From Peribacillus frigoritolerans (GTDB lineage Bacteria; Bacillota; Bacilli; Bacillales; DSM-1321): a stretch of DNA of 64,000 nucleotides. The translations under genes and the position numbers were made by a program. The stretch lies in assembly GCA_030562215.1 (NCBI GenBank), contig JAUPFL010000001.1, positions 496,001 to 560,000 on the forward strand. The letters run 5' to 3'. Below are positions 30,273 through 38,824 of this stretch, in pieces. Position 1 is the first letter of the stretch; each line of letters starts with the position of its first letter. The notes under the pieces are model-generated. The model made no database searches, was not told the DNA's origin, and saw nothing but the letters and a program-made list of their open reading frames with translations.

Positions 30273-30612
30273 TGGAACTTTTAATGGCCATTGTCATTGG
30301 AATACTATTTATGTGTGCGACCTATTTAATGCTTTCCAAAAGCATATTAAGAATCATAATCGGTACCGGGCTGCTCAGTCACGGCGCCCACCTATTGATT
30401 TTGACGATGGGCGGTTTGAAAGGCGATTCCGTTCCATTGCTAAGTGATAAAGCTGCATCCTATGTCGATCCGCTTCCACAGGCGCTTATCTTGACGGCGA
30501 TCGTCATCAGTTTCGAGTCACATCATTTCTGCTTGTACTTGCTTATCGGACCTACCAGGAACTCGGTACGGATGACATGGAAGAAATGAGAGGTACGGAA
30601 GCGAATGAATAA
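30272..30612 (+). CDS. mrpC: Na+/H+ antiporter subunit C, one frame break
   Basis: MrpC, a NuoK-like three-helix subunit of 113 residues. Conserved GTGLLSHGAHLLIL and PLPQALILTAIVISFG. One base is missing near 30514-30516; repair gives FGVTSFLLVLAYRTYQELG and the MrpC C terminus. The last eight bases overlap mrpD. Confidence 0.93.
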
Positions 30613-32084
30613 TCTTACTTTCATGCCTGTTTTATGGCCGCTTTTCACAGGCATCCTTCTCATATTCTTTGCAAAAAAATCAAGCTGCAAAGAGGGATAT
30701 CGCTTTTTTCCTCTTTTATCGGAATTGTAATTTCCCTTTATCTAGTGTTTAAGGTCCATAGTCAAGGAATCTTGACTTTAGGCGTCGGCAGCTGGGATGC
30801 GCCATTCGGGATCGTGATCGTCGCAGATATGCTTTCTTCGCTGCTCGTACTGACCACGAATACCATTGGGTTTGCCATACTGCTTTATTCGTTTTACTCC
30901 ATAGGGGAAGAACGTGAAAGACATTATTACTATCCTGTATTTCAATTTTTGCTGATTGGGGTAAACGGTGCCTTCCTTACGGGAGATCTTTTCAATCTAT
31001 TCGTATTCTTCGAAGTCATGCTGATGGCCTCCTACGTCCTGCTTGTACTGGGAGGGACGAAAATCCAACTGAGGGAATCATTGAAGTATATCATCGTCAA
31101 TGTACTATCCTCTTCCTTTTTCGTCATCATGGTGGCGTATCTTTATTCAGTCCTGGGAACATTGAACATGGCGGACATCAGCCAAAGGATAACGGAAGTC
31201 GACCAGCCTGGAATCATCTCGGTGATAGCGATTGGCTTTCTGATCGTCTTCGGTTTGAAGGGAGCCATTTTCCCGCTCTTCCAATGGCTGCCGGGTTCCT
31301 ATTATGCTCCGCCCATTCCAGTGATGGCTCTATTCGGGGCATTGTTGACTAAGGTCGGAATCTATTCCATTTTCCGGACCTATACACTCATGTTTTATCA
31401 TGACCAGGATTTCACCCATACTTTCCTTGGGATACTTGCAATCTTGACCATCATCATCGGTGTCATTGGTGCGATAGCTTATTCCGATGTAAAAAAATCA
31501 TCATTTACAATATCATCATCGCCGTCGGGGTTATCTTATTCGGCATCTCCGTCATGAATGAACAGGCCTTATCAGGTTCCATTCTTTATATCATTCATGA
31601 CATGCTGATCAAGGCTGCACTCTTCCTGCTGGTCGGCATCATGGTCAAAATCAGCGGATCAGATGATTTGCGGGACATGGGCGGCTTGATCAAGCAATAT
31701 CCGGCCGTTGCATGGACCTTTTTCATAGCGGCCATATCATTGGCGGGAATCCCGCCGTTCAGCGGTTTTGCCGGCAAGCTCCTTATTCTTCAGGGAGCTG
31801 CAGAAAAAGGGGCCTACTTGGGAATGGCAGTCGTCTTAATTTCAAGCTTGATGGTCCTATATTCCGTCATGAAAATATTCATGAATGGCTTTTGGGGAAC
31901 TCCAAAAGCTGATTATGCCTTAACTAATGAAAAGGTTAATAAAATGCTGGTTCCTGCCGTTCTCCTTGTCATCATTTCCGTTTTATTCGGATTGGGAACA
32001 GAATCGGTGTACCCTTTCATTACACAAGCTGTAGATGCATTAATGAATCCCGAAATCTATAACAAAGCGGTTTTAAAGGAGTAG
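30605..32084 (+). CDS. mrpD: Na+/H+ antiporter subunit D, two frame breaks
   Basis: MrpD, a NuoN/NuoL-like proton-translocating subunit of about 493 residues and 14 helices. The start MNNLTFMPVLWPLFTGI overlaps mrpC. Key sequence: FFEVMLMASYVLLVLGG and LKGAIFPLFQWLPGSYYAPP. An A is missing in each of two seven-A runs, 30673-30679 and 31491-31497; repair gives FFAKKIKLQRG and YSDVKKIIIYNIII. Confidence 0.94.
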
Positions 32085-32090
32085 TGCCTG

Positions 32091-32567
32091 ATGTCATTCC
32101 AAATTTTACTGAATGTGTTCCTTGCGTTTATCTGGATGTTTTTAAAAAATGAATTTAACGGGAGCACTTTTATCATCGGATATATATTGGGGCTCGGCAT
32201 CATGTTCGTCTTCCGTCATTTTTTCAATGATCGGTTTTACTTGAAAAGGGTGAATGCCGTCGTTCTATTGCTGCTCATATTCGCAAGGGAGCTCATACTT
32301 TCCAACATTAGCGTCCTTATGGCCGTGCTTAAACCGAGCCTGGATATGAGACCTGGCATATTCGCATATGAAACCGTGCTGACTAAGGATTGGGAAATTA
32401 CGATACTATCGAATTTAATTACACTGACACCGGGAACTCTTGTCGTTGAAGTATCAGAGGATAATCGGATTCTATATATCCATGCGATGGATATTGCCGA
32501 CAAGGATGAGGCCGTTGACAGCATTAAAAATACATTTGAAAAAGCAATTATGGAGGTGAGCAAATAA
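32091..32567 (+). CDS. mrpE: Na+/H+ antiporter subunit E
   Basis: MrpE, 158 residues, two to three membrane helices and a cytoplasmic C-terminal domain with the conserved TLTPGTLVVEVSEDNRILYIHAMD. Intact. Its stop overlaps the mrpF ATG by one base, as expected for translational coupling. Confidence 0.95.
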   Translation: MSFQILLNVFLAFIWMFLKNEFNGSTFIIGYILGLGIMFVFRHFFNDRFYLKRVNAVVLLLLIFARELILSNISVLMAVLKPSLDMRPGIFAYETVLTKDWEITILSNLITLTPGTLVVEVSEDNRILYIHAMDIADKDEAVDSIKNTFEKAIMEVSK

Positions 32568-32827
32568 TGTTCGATCTAATGCTTAAAATCGCCTTGCTCG
32601 GTGTTTCGCTTTCCATGATTGGATTCTTATACCGTTTAATCAAAGGGCCTTCCGTACCGGATCGGGTCATCGCACTCGATGCAATGGGAATCAATCTGAT
32701 CGCAATCGTTGCACTTGCCTGCATTGTCATGGATACAAGCGCATATCTGGAAGCCATTCTTCTGCTCGGAATCCTATCTTTCATCGGAACGGTCGCTTTC
32801 TCCAAATTCCTTGAGAAAGGGAGATAA
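32567..32827 (+). CDS. mrpF: Na+/H+ antiporter subunit F
   Basis: MrpF, 86 residues with three membrane helices. The conserved GPSVPDRVIALDAMG, with an essential Asp in related proteins, is present. B. subtilis MrpF has also been linked to bile salt (cholate) efflux. Intact. Confidence 0.95.
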   Translation: MFDLMLKIALLGVSLSMIGFLYRLIKGPSVPDRVIALDAMGINLIAIVALACIVMDTSAYLEAILLLGILSFIGTVAFSKFLEKGR

Positions 32828-32833
32828 TCGAAG

Positions 32834-33172
32834 ATGACCGCAATCGTTGAAATCCTATCGGCCTTATTCATATTAATGGGGGTCTTTCTCTTTTTAGTCT
32901 CGGCTTTCGGCATCATCCGGCTGCCGGATGTCTATACAAGGAATCACGCTGCCTCGAAAAGTTCGACACTTGGGATCATGTTCATCCTGATCGGCACCTT
33001 GTTATATTTTTATTATAAACATAGCCATTTCGATTTCCGGGTCGTGCTCGCGATCATCTTTATCTTCATGACCAGCCCTGTTGCGGGACATTTAATCATG
33101 CGCTCGGCTTATCATACTGGTGTAAAAATGTGGGATCGGAGTGTCCAGGATGATTTAAAGAAAACCCGGTGA
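32834..33172 (+). CDS. mrpG: Na+/H+ antiporter subunit G
   Basis: MrpG, 112 residues and three membrane helices, with the family stretch IIRLPDVYTRNHAASKSSTLG and TSPVAGHLIMRSAYHTG. Last gene of the operon, followed by a terminator. Intact. Confidence 0.95.
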   Translation: MTAIVEILSALFILMGVFLFLVSAFGIIRLPDVYTRNHAASKSSTLGIMFILIGTLLYFYYKHSHFDFRVVLAIIFIFMTSPVAGHLIMRSAYHTGVKMWDRSVQDDLKKTR

Positions 33173-33189
33173 CCCCTGCCATCGCAAAA

Positions 33190-33220
33190 GAGCTGCCCTG
33201 ATTACAGGAGCAGCTCCTTT
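33190..33220. terminator. Terminator after the mrp operon
   Basis: GAGCTGC and GCAGCTC pair, with inner CCTG/CAGG, between convergent genes. Confidence 0.8.
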
Positions 33221-33225
33221 CTGTT

Positions 33226-33943
33226 TCAATCTTTTAAAAATACCTGGTCGCCCACTCTGATTTCACCTGTTTGCATGACCGAGGCATATACGCCAAAATG
33301 ATTTTTCCTTTCCTTGACGACAGTTTTCAGCAGTGATGGATCTCTATGTGAATCGCTTGGATCGACAGTTATGATCATACAGCGTTCACAATGCCTTTGA
33401 TCTCCAATTCCACTTCATTCCCGATTACAATCCTTTTTCCGAACCATTGCTCTTCTAAAAGGGCGTTTTGTTCACTAAGGATATCACCAAATTTTGCCTG
33501 AATCTCCTGCCATCCAGTTCTTTTCCCCAAAGCTTTGTCAATTCGCCAATCGAGGCATCACTGACAAGCAGGATGTTTTCTTCTTCAATCGCACCTACCG
33601 GAATATGTGCAGGGTGATAAACAACAGGTGCTGCCTCCTGTTTCAACAAACGTTCCATTTCCTCCAGAAAGGCTTCCTCTCCCCATGTCAAAACGTTTCC
33701 TGAAGGGGTCTTCACTTTGATTTCAGGATATTGGTCAAGGGTTTCATCACCAGAAAAAGCAGCTTGATAACGGACCATCTCCGGGACTTGGGTTATTGTC
33801 AGGAACTTCCCATTTTTACCTTTAAAGGCATGGCTGCGATCTCCATATAGTCCATAGTCCATCACCTTCGTTTTTTGAACCTGTTCACCAGTGAATGATT
33901 TTACAGGATGACGGGTGATTTCTTGTATATGACCCACCAGCAT
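33226..33943 (-). CDS. MOSC-domain protein, two frame breaks
   Basis: A MOSC (molybdenum cofactor sulfurase C-terminal-like) protein with an N-terminal beta-barrel part (LVGHIQEITRHPVKSF). The MOSC part reads DGRRFRQNLVI then, after repair, GHCERCMIITVDPSD, where the cysteines include the expected metal or persulfide site. Bases are missing near 33476-33478 and 33394-33395; with both restored the protein has 239 residues. Such proteins act in molybdenum cofactor sulfuration or oxime and N-hydroxyl reduction; the substrate here is unknown. AAAGGAGG fits the ATG at 33943. Confidence 0.82.
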
Positions 33944-34038
33944 AAAAAAACCTCCTTTCATACAATAGTCTACTGCCATATTACACTTAGACCGGATACT
34001 ATAGAATCATTGCACCAATTTACGATTGTTCTTTTGAT

Positions 34039-34438
34039 TCACTTTGACTTCGGTAAGTCGATAACGGCTAATGTACAGCGTGAAATGCAGATAAGATGAT
34101 CGTCTTCATCACGTATCTTCACGTCCCACACCATCGTCGTCTTCCCGCGATGGACGATGTTCCCTTCTGCGGTAACAAAACCTGAACGGACGCCCCTAAC
34201 ATGATTGGCATTGATTTCAAGGCCGACGACAGCTTGTTTTGTACTATCTACCAGCTGCATTCCGCCAAAGCTTGCAACGGATTCCGCAAGGGCAACGGAC
34301 GCTCTCCCCATGCAATAAACCATACGGCTGCCTAGTCCGTTCATCCACAGGCATCGTCGCAATGACTTTCCCATCGCCGACTTCTTTCATTTCAATCCCA
34401 AGCGTGCCTATCAATGACTTTTCAATATTTCTCTCCAT
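34039..34438 (-). CDS. yuxO: Hotdog-fold thioesterase YuxO, one frame break
   Basis: A PaaI-type hotdog thioesterase hydrolysing acyl-CoA or aryl-CoA; YuxO belongs to the DHNA-CoA/phenylacetyl group. It starts MERNIEKSLIGTLGIE, has QPYGLLHG with the family His-Gly, then ASVALAESVASFGGM, and a C terminus with GNIVHRGKTTMVWDVKI. One extra base around 34303-34309 shifts the frame; removing it gives the standard HGGAS or HGEAS and 132 residues. In B. subtilis yuxO lies upstream of mrpA beside comA; here it is on the other side of mrpG. Confidence 0.85.
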
Positions 34439-34504
34439 CCCATTACCCCCGACTCTCTTGTTTTTTTTACCAAAAAATGAATCACTATTCATAATAGTAT
34501 ACAT

Positions 34505-34536
34505 AAAAAGGATGACCCAAGTCTATCAAGTCATCC
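34505..34536 (-). terminator. Terminator of the ribA operon
   Basis: On the minus strand GGATGAC and GTCATCC pair and are followed by five T residues. It marks the 3' end of the unit that starts at 38111. Confidence 0.85.
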
Positions 34537-34555
34537 GCCAATCATGTGATTTGTA

Positions 34556-35119
34556 TTATTTGGAGAGGATTTCTTTTAATTCAAACCAGCTTGTCAGTCT
34601 TGGAATATCCAATTCCCTGTTATAGGAGTTATCCATTGCATACACTTTCGTCGGAATATCCAATAAAGTTTCCAGCACTGCCGGTTTATCATCAAAATAA
34701 TAATCCAATTCCAATTTGCGGATCGTATCAATTTTTTCATGATCCTTCATCCCGCAATAAAAATGTTCATCCTTAACCGGAAAGCCGTTTTCGATCAGCC
34801 ATTTTTTCGTCCGTTCACCATGCTCCGCTTTTCTGGCGGTGATGTAATAGATTTCATGGCCATCGCGTTCAAGCTCCTGCAGCGTTTCCACTGCGCCCTC
34901 GAAGGCTGGACAGGATGAATAATATACTTCATCGGCAAGGCTGTTCCACATCTTGCCCCCAGCCTCTTTATCCAGTCCGAATGCTTCATGGATCTCCAAC
35001 GTCTTTAAAGCTCTGAATTTCGTTAACTCTATATTCGCATTAAGCTTTTCATTATAAAGATGGAACGCGAACTCCCTCAAGTTAATAAGGGTATCGTCAA
35101 TATCAAAACCGAATTTCAT
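34556..35119 (-). CDS. HAD-superfamily nucleotidase-like phosphatase
   Basis: A HAD-superfamily phosphatase of the 5'(3')-deoxyribonucleotidase / YqfW-like group (COG5663), 187 residues. Motif I is FDIDDTLI, motif II ITARKAEHGERT, and the last acidic motif YYFDDKP. Start at ATG 35119 behind AGGAG; a GTG nine bases upstream overlaps the ribosome-binding site. It is the last gene of the ribA-ribD-monooxygenase unit, 15 bases after the preceding gene, so it may dephosphorylate a pathway intermediate; this is inference. Confidence 0.8.
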   Translation of the reverse strand: MKFGFDIDDTLINLREFAFHLYNEKLNANIELTKFRALKTLEIHEAFGLDKEAGGKMWNSLADEVYYSSCPAFEGAVETLQELERDGHEIYYITARKAEHGERTKKWLIENGFPVKDEHFYCGMKDHEKIDTIRKLELDYYFDDKPAVLETLLDIPTKVYAMDNSYNRELDIPRLTSWFELKEILSK

Positions 35120-35134
35120 ATCCTTCACTCCTAT

Positions 35135-36230
35135 TCAAACATAAGCGGCGGCAAACTGTGATGCAAAGGAAATTTCCTTGTCCACCTGAATGGCCTGTAA
35201 TCTTTCAATCTCGGCTTTTCTATTTGGCTCAGCCATTTTAAGTCCAAGGAAGCCAGTATCCCCTGCAGGATGCATCCAGAAATAAGCTCGGCCAATATAT
35301 CGGCATCCTTCATGGCACAATTGAGTCCGAACGCACCTGTAGGCGTCATCGTATGGGCTGCATCACCTAATAAAGCAACGCCTTCCTTTGTCCACGTTTC
35401 ACAATAGCTGCTGTAAACATCCAATAAAATGAAGTCCTGCCAAGAGCGGATATTTTCACACACAACCTTTTTTAATTCAGGAAAGGCAAGAAGCAAATTT
35501 TCTATGAACGGTTCAAAATGCTGTTTTCGCAAATGGGGGAATGAACCATGCTCTATATTCCAGCCAATTTGGATGAAACCTCCAGCCTGGGAGAAGAGGG
35601 CAACCTGGGAGCCATTGACCAATGCCATCTTGATCGAAGGCTTCCACCCCTGTGGAGCAGGAATTTTTGCCCACAGTAAATCATAGCCATGCTCCTTAAT
35701 AACGACTGGTATTCCCGCTTTTTTCGAACGATGGAAAACCTGCCGTCCGCTCCGATTATCAATGGACTTTGCACTTCCAGGTCATTTCCGCCATTACGGG
35801 CCTTGACACCCGTAAAACGGCCCATTTCATTCTGCATCAAGCCGGTAACCCTCGTATTCATCATCAATTGAAAAGAGTCCAGCTTTTCGGCTTCATTCAA
35901 TATGGCTGTAAGCAGATGATTTTGCGGGACATGTATCCCAACATGATCGACAGGCCATTCAGGGAAAATGCTTTTGAATATGCGGCCGTCATGCCAATAT
36001 TCAATTTGTTCCATCCTAAGCAAGCCTAGTCTTTCCACACTCTCGAATAAACCGTGCTTTTTAAGAATGCCCTCTCCTTCATCGTTCAAGAACTCGCCCC
36101 TGAACTCCCTTGAAACCTCGGAATGCCTTTCAAGCAATACGACTGAAATGTCCTGCTTGGCCAATAGGTAAGCCAGCAGGGCTCCTCCAGGACCTGATCC
36201 GACTATGCATACATCTGATTTAACCAACAT
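35135..36230 (-). CDS. FAD-dependent monooxygenase (PHBH fold), two frame breaks
   Basis: A flavoprotein hydroxylase-like oxidoreductase. N-terminal Rossmann motif CIVGSGPGGALLAYLLAKQD, then IIGADGRFSIVRK (the DG motif) and VALLGDAAHTMTPTGAFGLN (the GD motif that contacts FAD). Bases are missing in the runs at 35718-35723 and 35260-35263; repair gives KKAGIPVVIKEHGYDLLWAK and GDTGFLGLKMAEPNRKAE, 365 residues total. It lies 23 bases after ribD, clearly in one operon. The substrate is unknown; the context suggests a pyrimidine or flavin-like product. Confidence 0.85.
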
Positions 36231-36253
36231 GCCTCTTCACCTGTTGTCTATTT

Positions 36254-37348
36254 TTATTTAGGATAAGCCGTGATACGCATGTCCTCACCAAACGTTTCCA
36301 CGCCAGAGAAGGAAACATCCATCGCTTCATCCATCGTATCCACATTCATTCCAGTATACGGTGTTAGTGAGTTTCTTCCGCCCAATAGTTTAGGGGCTAT
36401 ATAAATCAAGTATTTATCGATGAGCCTTTCCCTAAGGAATGAGGCATTCACTTCACTTCCGCCTTCCAGCAAGACGTCCGTAATCCCCTTTTTATACAGC
36501 TCTTCCATTAAAGCCTTTAGATCCAGTCCCGTCTCGTTTTTGGCGACGAAAATGAATTCGATCCCTTTTTCACGTAAAAGTTCCATTTTATCCGCAGGTG
36601 CATTTTCCTGCGTTACGATCAAGGTTCTCGCATCTGATACTTGTACAACATTGGCATCCAATGGAACCCGTAATTCACTGTCTAAAATGATCCGGATCGG
36701 ATTTTTCCCTCCGCCCTCCGGAAGTCTGGTCGTCAGTGATGGATCATCTGCCAACACAGTCCCGATACCAACTAGAATGGCATCCACCTCATCACGAAGC
36801 AAATGAACGGAATGACGTGATTCTTCTCCTGTTATCCACTTTGAATGGCCTGTGTGGGTTGCAAGCTTTCCATCGAGCGTCATCGCATACTTCGATATGA
36901 CAAATGGACGATTCGTCAGCATATTGTGAATAAAACGTTCATTCAGCCTTTGAGCTTCCTTTTCCAGGACGCCGACTTCCACTTCAATTCCAGCATCCTT
37001 TAGGATCGATATCCCTCTGCCGGCCACTTCCGGATTCGGATCTTGAGTCGCAACCACTACTCTTCGCACACCTGATTCTTTCACCAAATTTGCACAAGGA
37101 GGTGTCTTTCCATAATGGGAACAAGGCTCAAGAGTCACATACAGCGTTGCACCTTCTGCATACTCACCCGCCATTTTGAAAGCATGTACTTCCGCATGCG
37201 GTTCACCCGCTTTACGGTGAATCCCTGTCCCGGCTATCACACCGTCTTTCACTATGACTGCCCCGACCACCGGATTCGGATTCGTCTTTCCTTTGGCACT
37301 GGCTGCCAAATCCAGTGCCAGCTTCATGTAATATTGATCATCATTCAT
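36254..37348 (-). CDS. ribD: Riboflavin biosynthesis protein RibD (deaminase/reductase)
   Basis: Bifunctional diaminohydroxyphosphoribosylaminopyrimidine deaminase and 5-amino-6-(5-phosphoribosylamino)uracil reductase. The deaminase zinc site is HAEVHAF with EPCSHYGKTPPCANL. The reductase half contains KYAMTLDGKLATHTGHSKWI and LLEGGSEVNASFL. About 364 residues, full length and intact, so both activities are expected. It follows ribA by about a dozen bases. No ribE, ribB or ribH is near; a separate riboflavin operon probably exists elsewhere. Confidence 0.93.
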   Translation of the reverse strand: MNDDQYYMKLALDLAASAKGKTNPNPVVGAVIVKDGVIAGTGIHRKAGEPHAEVHAFKMAGEYAEGATLYVTLEPCSHYGKTPPCANLVKESGVRRVVVATQDPNPEVAGRGISILKDAGIEVEVGVLEKEAQRLNERFIHNMLTNRPFVISKYAMTLDGKLATHTGHSKWITGEESRHSVHLLRDEVDAILVGIGTVLADDPSLTTRLPEGGGKNPIRIILDSELRVPLDANVVQVSDARTLIVTQENAPADKMELLREKGIEFIFVAKNETGLDLKALMEELYKKGITDVLLEGGSEVNASFLRERLIDKYLIYIAPKLLGGRNSLTPYTGMNVDTMDEAMDVSFSGVETFGEDMRITAYPK

Positions 37349-37361
37349 TCTATAGCTCTCC

Positions 37362-38111
37362 TTATACAATCAAAGTTGGCTTCTTTTTGGGAATATGTCC
37401 AGACTTCTTAACCTTTGTATCGAGATAGAAACTATTATCTTCCGTCAAACCGCCCCAAAGCGGAATATGGTCCTTTGCCGCAAGTCCATGCTTCATGAGG
37501 GCATCCAGCTTTTTGGGGTTGTTCGTGATTAAAGTCACCGGATCCTTACGCAGTTCCCTCAACACGCGAATGGCTCCCTCGTAAGATCGCGTATCATCTT
37601 CGAATCCTAAAGCCTCATTCGCCTCGACCGTGTCATAACCTTCCTGCTGAAGCAAATAGGCAAGAGATTTGGAAAACAGGCCAATCCCTCTTCCTTCATG
37701 GTCCGCAAGGTAAAAAATGGCCCCGCACCCATGCTCGGCTATCATCTTCATCGATTGGTGGAGCTGGTAGCCGCAATCACAGCGTTTACTGCCGAAGATA
37801 TCACCTGTGTGACAGATGCTATGCATCCGGACAAGTGCATCCTCAGACTTTTTAAAATCACCATAAACCAATACGGAGGATTGCTGTCCAAAAGCGAGGT
37901 TCGCTTCCGAAAGCGAATCAAGCACCGAATCCTTGTCATTATCCGCTCCGTCAAGCTGAAGCCATGTATACCATTGGAAAACCGTTGAGAAATCTCCTTG
38001 TTCAACCGGCAGGTTCACAGGCCCCACAAGGCATATATCAGCTTTACCCGGGGTTTTGATGATATTCATTTTATCTATTAAAAGGTCTTTTGTTTCCTGG
38101 GTTATTTTCAT
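37362..38111 (-). CDS. ribA: GTP cyclohydrolase II, stand-alone
   Basis: Opens the GTP ring to give 2,5-diamino-6-ribosylamino-4-pyrimidinone phosphate, the first step of riboflavin synthesis. Zinc ligands: one cysteine in HSIC and the pair in KRCDCGYQL, spaced C-x10-C-x-C as in known enzymes. Catalytic region LADHEGRGIGLF, and EANEALGFEDDTRSY further on. At 249 residues it lacks the RibB domain that Bacillus RibBA carries, so it is a second, specialised copy. First gene of a four-gene unit with its own strong promoter. Confidence 0.93.
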   Translation of the reverse strand: MKITQETKDLLIDKMNIIKTPGKADICLVGPVNLPVEQGDFSTVFQWYTWLQLDGADNDKDSVLDSLSEANLAFGQQSSVLVYGDFKKSEDALVRMHSICHTGDIFGSKRCDCGYQLHQSMKMIAEHGCGAIFYLADHEGRGIGLFSKSLAYLLQQEGYDTVEANEALGFEDDTRSYEGAIRVLRELRKDPVTLITNNPKKLDALMKHGLAAKDHIPLWGGLTEDNSFYLDTKVKKSGHIPKKKPTLIV

Positions 38112-38151
38112 GTTAACATCACCTATTTTATAATTTATAGTGTGCCTTCTC

Positions 38152-38170
38152 CTTACTTTAGGTAAGTAAG
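38152..38170 (-). promoter_or_regulatory. Putative operator of the ribA operon
   Basis: On the minus strand CTTACTT-ACCTA-AAGTAAG is a perfect seven-base inverted repeat that starts at the last bases of the -10 box. A repressor bound here would block transcription. Spacing and arms resemble sites of HxlR or MarR type regulators, but no such gene is in the window. Confidence 0.6.
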
Positions 38171-38197
38171 TATATTACTATACACTATACCTGTCAA
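38169..38197 (-). promoter_or_regulatory. SigA-type promoter of ribA
   Basis: TTGACA at 38192-38197, a 17-base spacer and TATACT at 38169-38174 on the minus strand. This is a near-consensus housekeeping promoter about 60 bases before the ribA ATG. No FMN riboswitch sequence lies between. Confidence 0.8.
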
Positions 38198-38365
38198 TGA
38201 AGCAGTTTACAAATAATAGTGTGTCTTTAATCATAATTTTCAAGAAGTTTTTTGCAGAAGAAAGGTCATTCACAAACCGCTATCATATCAGCTGGCCTTT
38301 ATACATATTTTAACGTATAACGAAAACGTGTCTATAGACAGACTTAAGGAAAGGAAGGAAACCTT

Positions 38366-38761
38366 TTGGAGGATTTCCCTTATTTTTTATATGATCCCAT
38401 CCTATTTCCGCCTCACGCCAGGGCACTGAATAAGAATCGGGAATGGGAAGGTACATTGCGTCCCTACTCGGCAACCAATCCAGATCTGCTAGTCAAATCG
38501 GCAAAGACCTCGCAATCTTTGATGCTTGATGTAAAAAAAGTCATGGATACTTTAGCCACATCCAAGCCTTTCTCCAACCGATTGATGACTGCTGCCCAAG
38601 CATCGCAAAAGAGTGTCGTGATCGATATGATCCGAAAGATAGGAATTAAGAACGAACCTGATATCACGTATAACCCCGATGGAATCCGTTTTGATTTCTA
38701 TCCTAAAGCAGGGGAAGAAAATTGCCATATCATCGTCAGCTTGAAATGGAGGGATATATAG
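38366..38761 (+). CDS. YuzC-like hypothetical protein
   Basis: A 131-residue soluble protein; the frame starts at a TTG (MEDFPYFLYDP) behind AAGGAAGG. The central part SAKTSQSLMLDVKKVMDTL and SNRLMTAAQASQKS is helical, followed by TYNPDGIRFDFYP. It resembles what I recall of B. subtilis YuzC, which is not enough to name it. No membrane segment or catalytic motif. Function unknown. Confidence 0.65.
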   Translation: MEDFPYFLYDPILFPPHARALNKNREWEGTLRPYSATNPDLLVKSAKTSQSLMLDVKKVMDTLATSKPFSNRLMTAAQASQKSVVIDMIRKIGIKNEPDITYNPDGIRFDFYPKAGEENCHIIVSLKWRDI

Positions 38762-38783
38762 CGTCCGTCCAACCCCTTTTTGG

Positions 38784-38814
38784 TAAAAAAACCGAAGCCT
38801 ATTTTCGGCTTCGG
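38784..38814 (-). terminator. Terminator of pepA
   Basis: CCGAAGCC/GGCTTCGG, a perfect stem with seven T residues on the minus strand. Confidence 0.92.
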
Positions 38815-38824
38815 ATATTTGGGT

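Noticed and set aside
29000..33000. Programmed ribosomal frameshifting in the mrp genes at A7 runs
   Set aside because: The same one-base losses occur in many unrelated genes and in G, C and T runs, so a common technical cause is simpler.
38112..38168. Possible FMN riboswitch before ribA
   Set aside because: The leader is too short, and none of the conserved FMN-element sequences are present.
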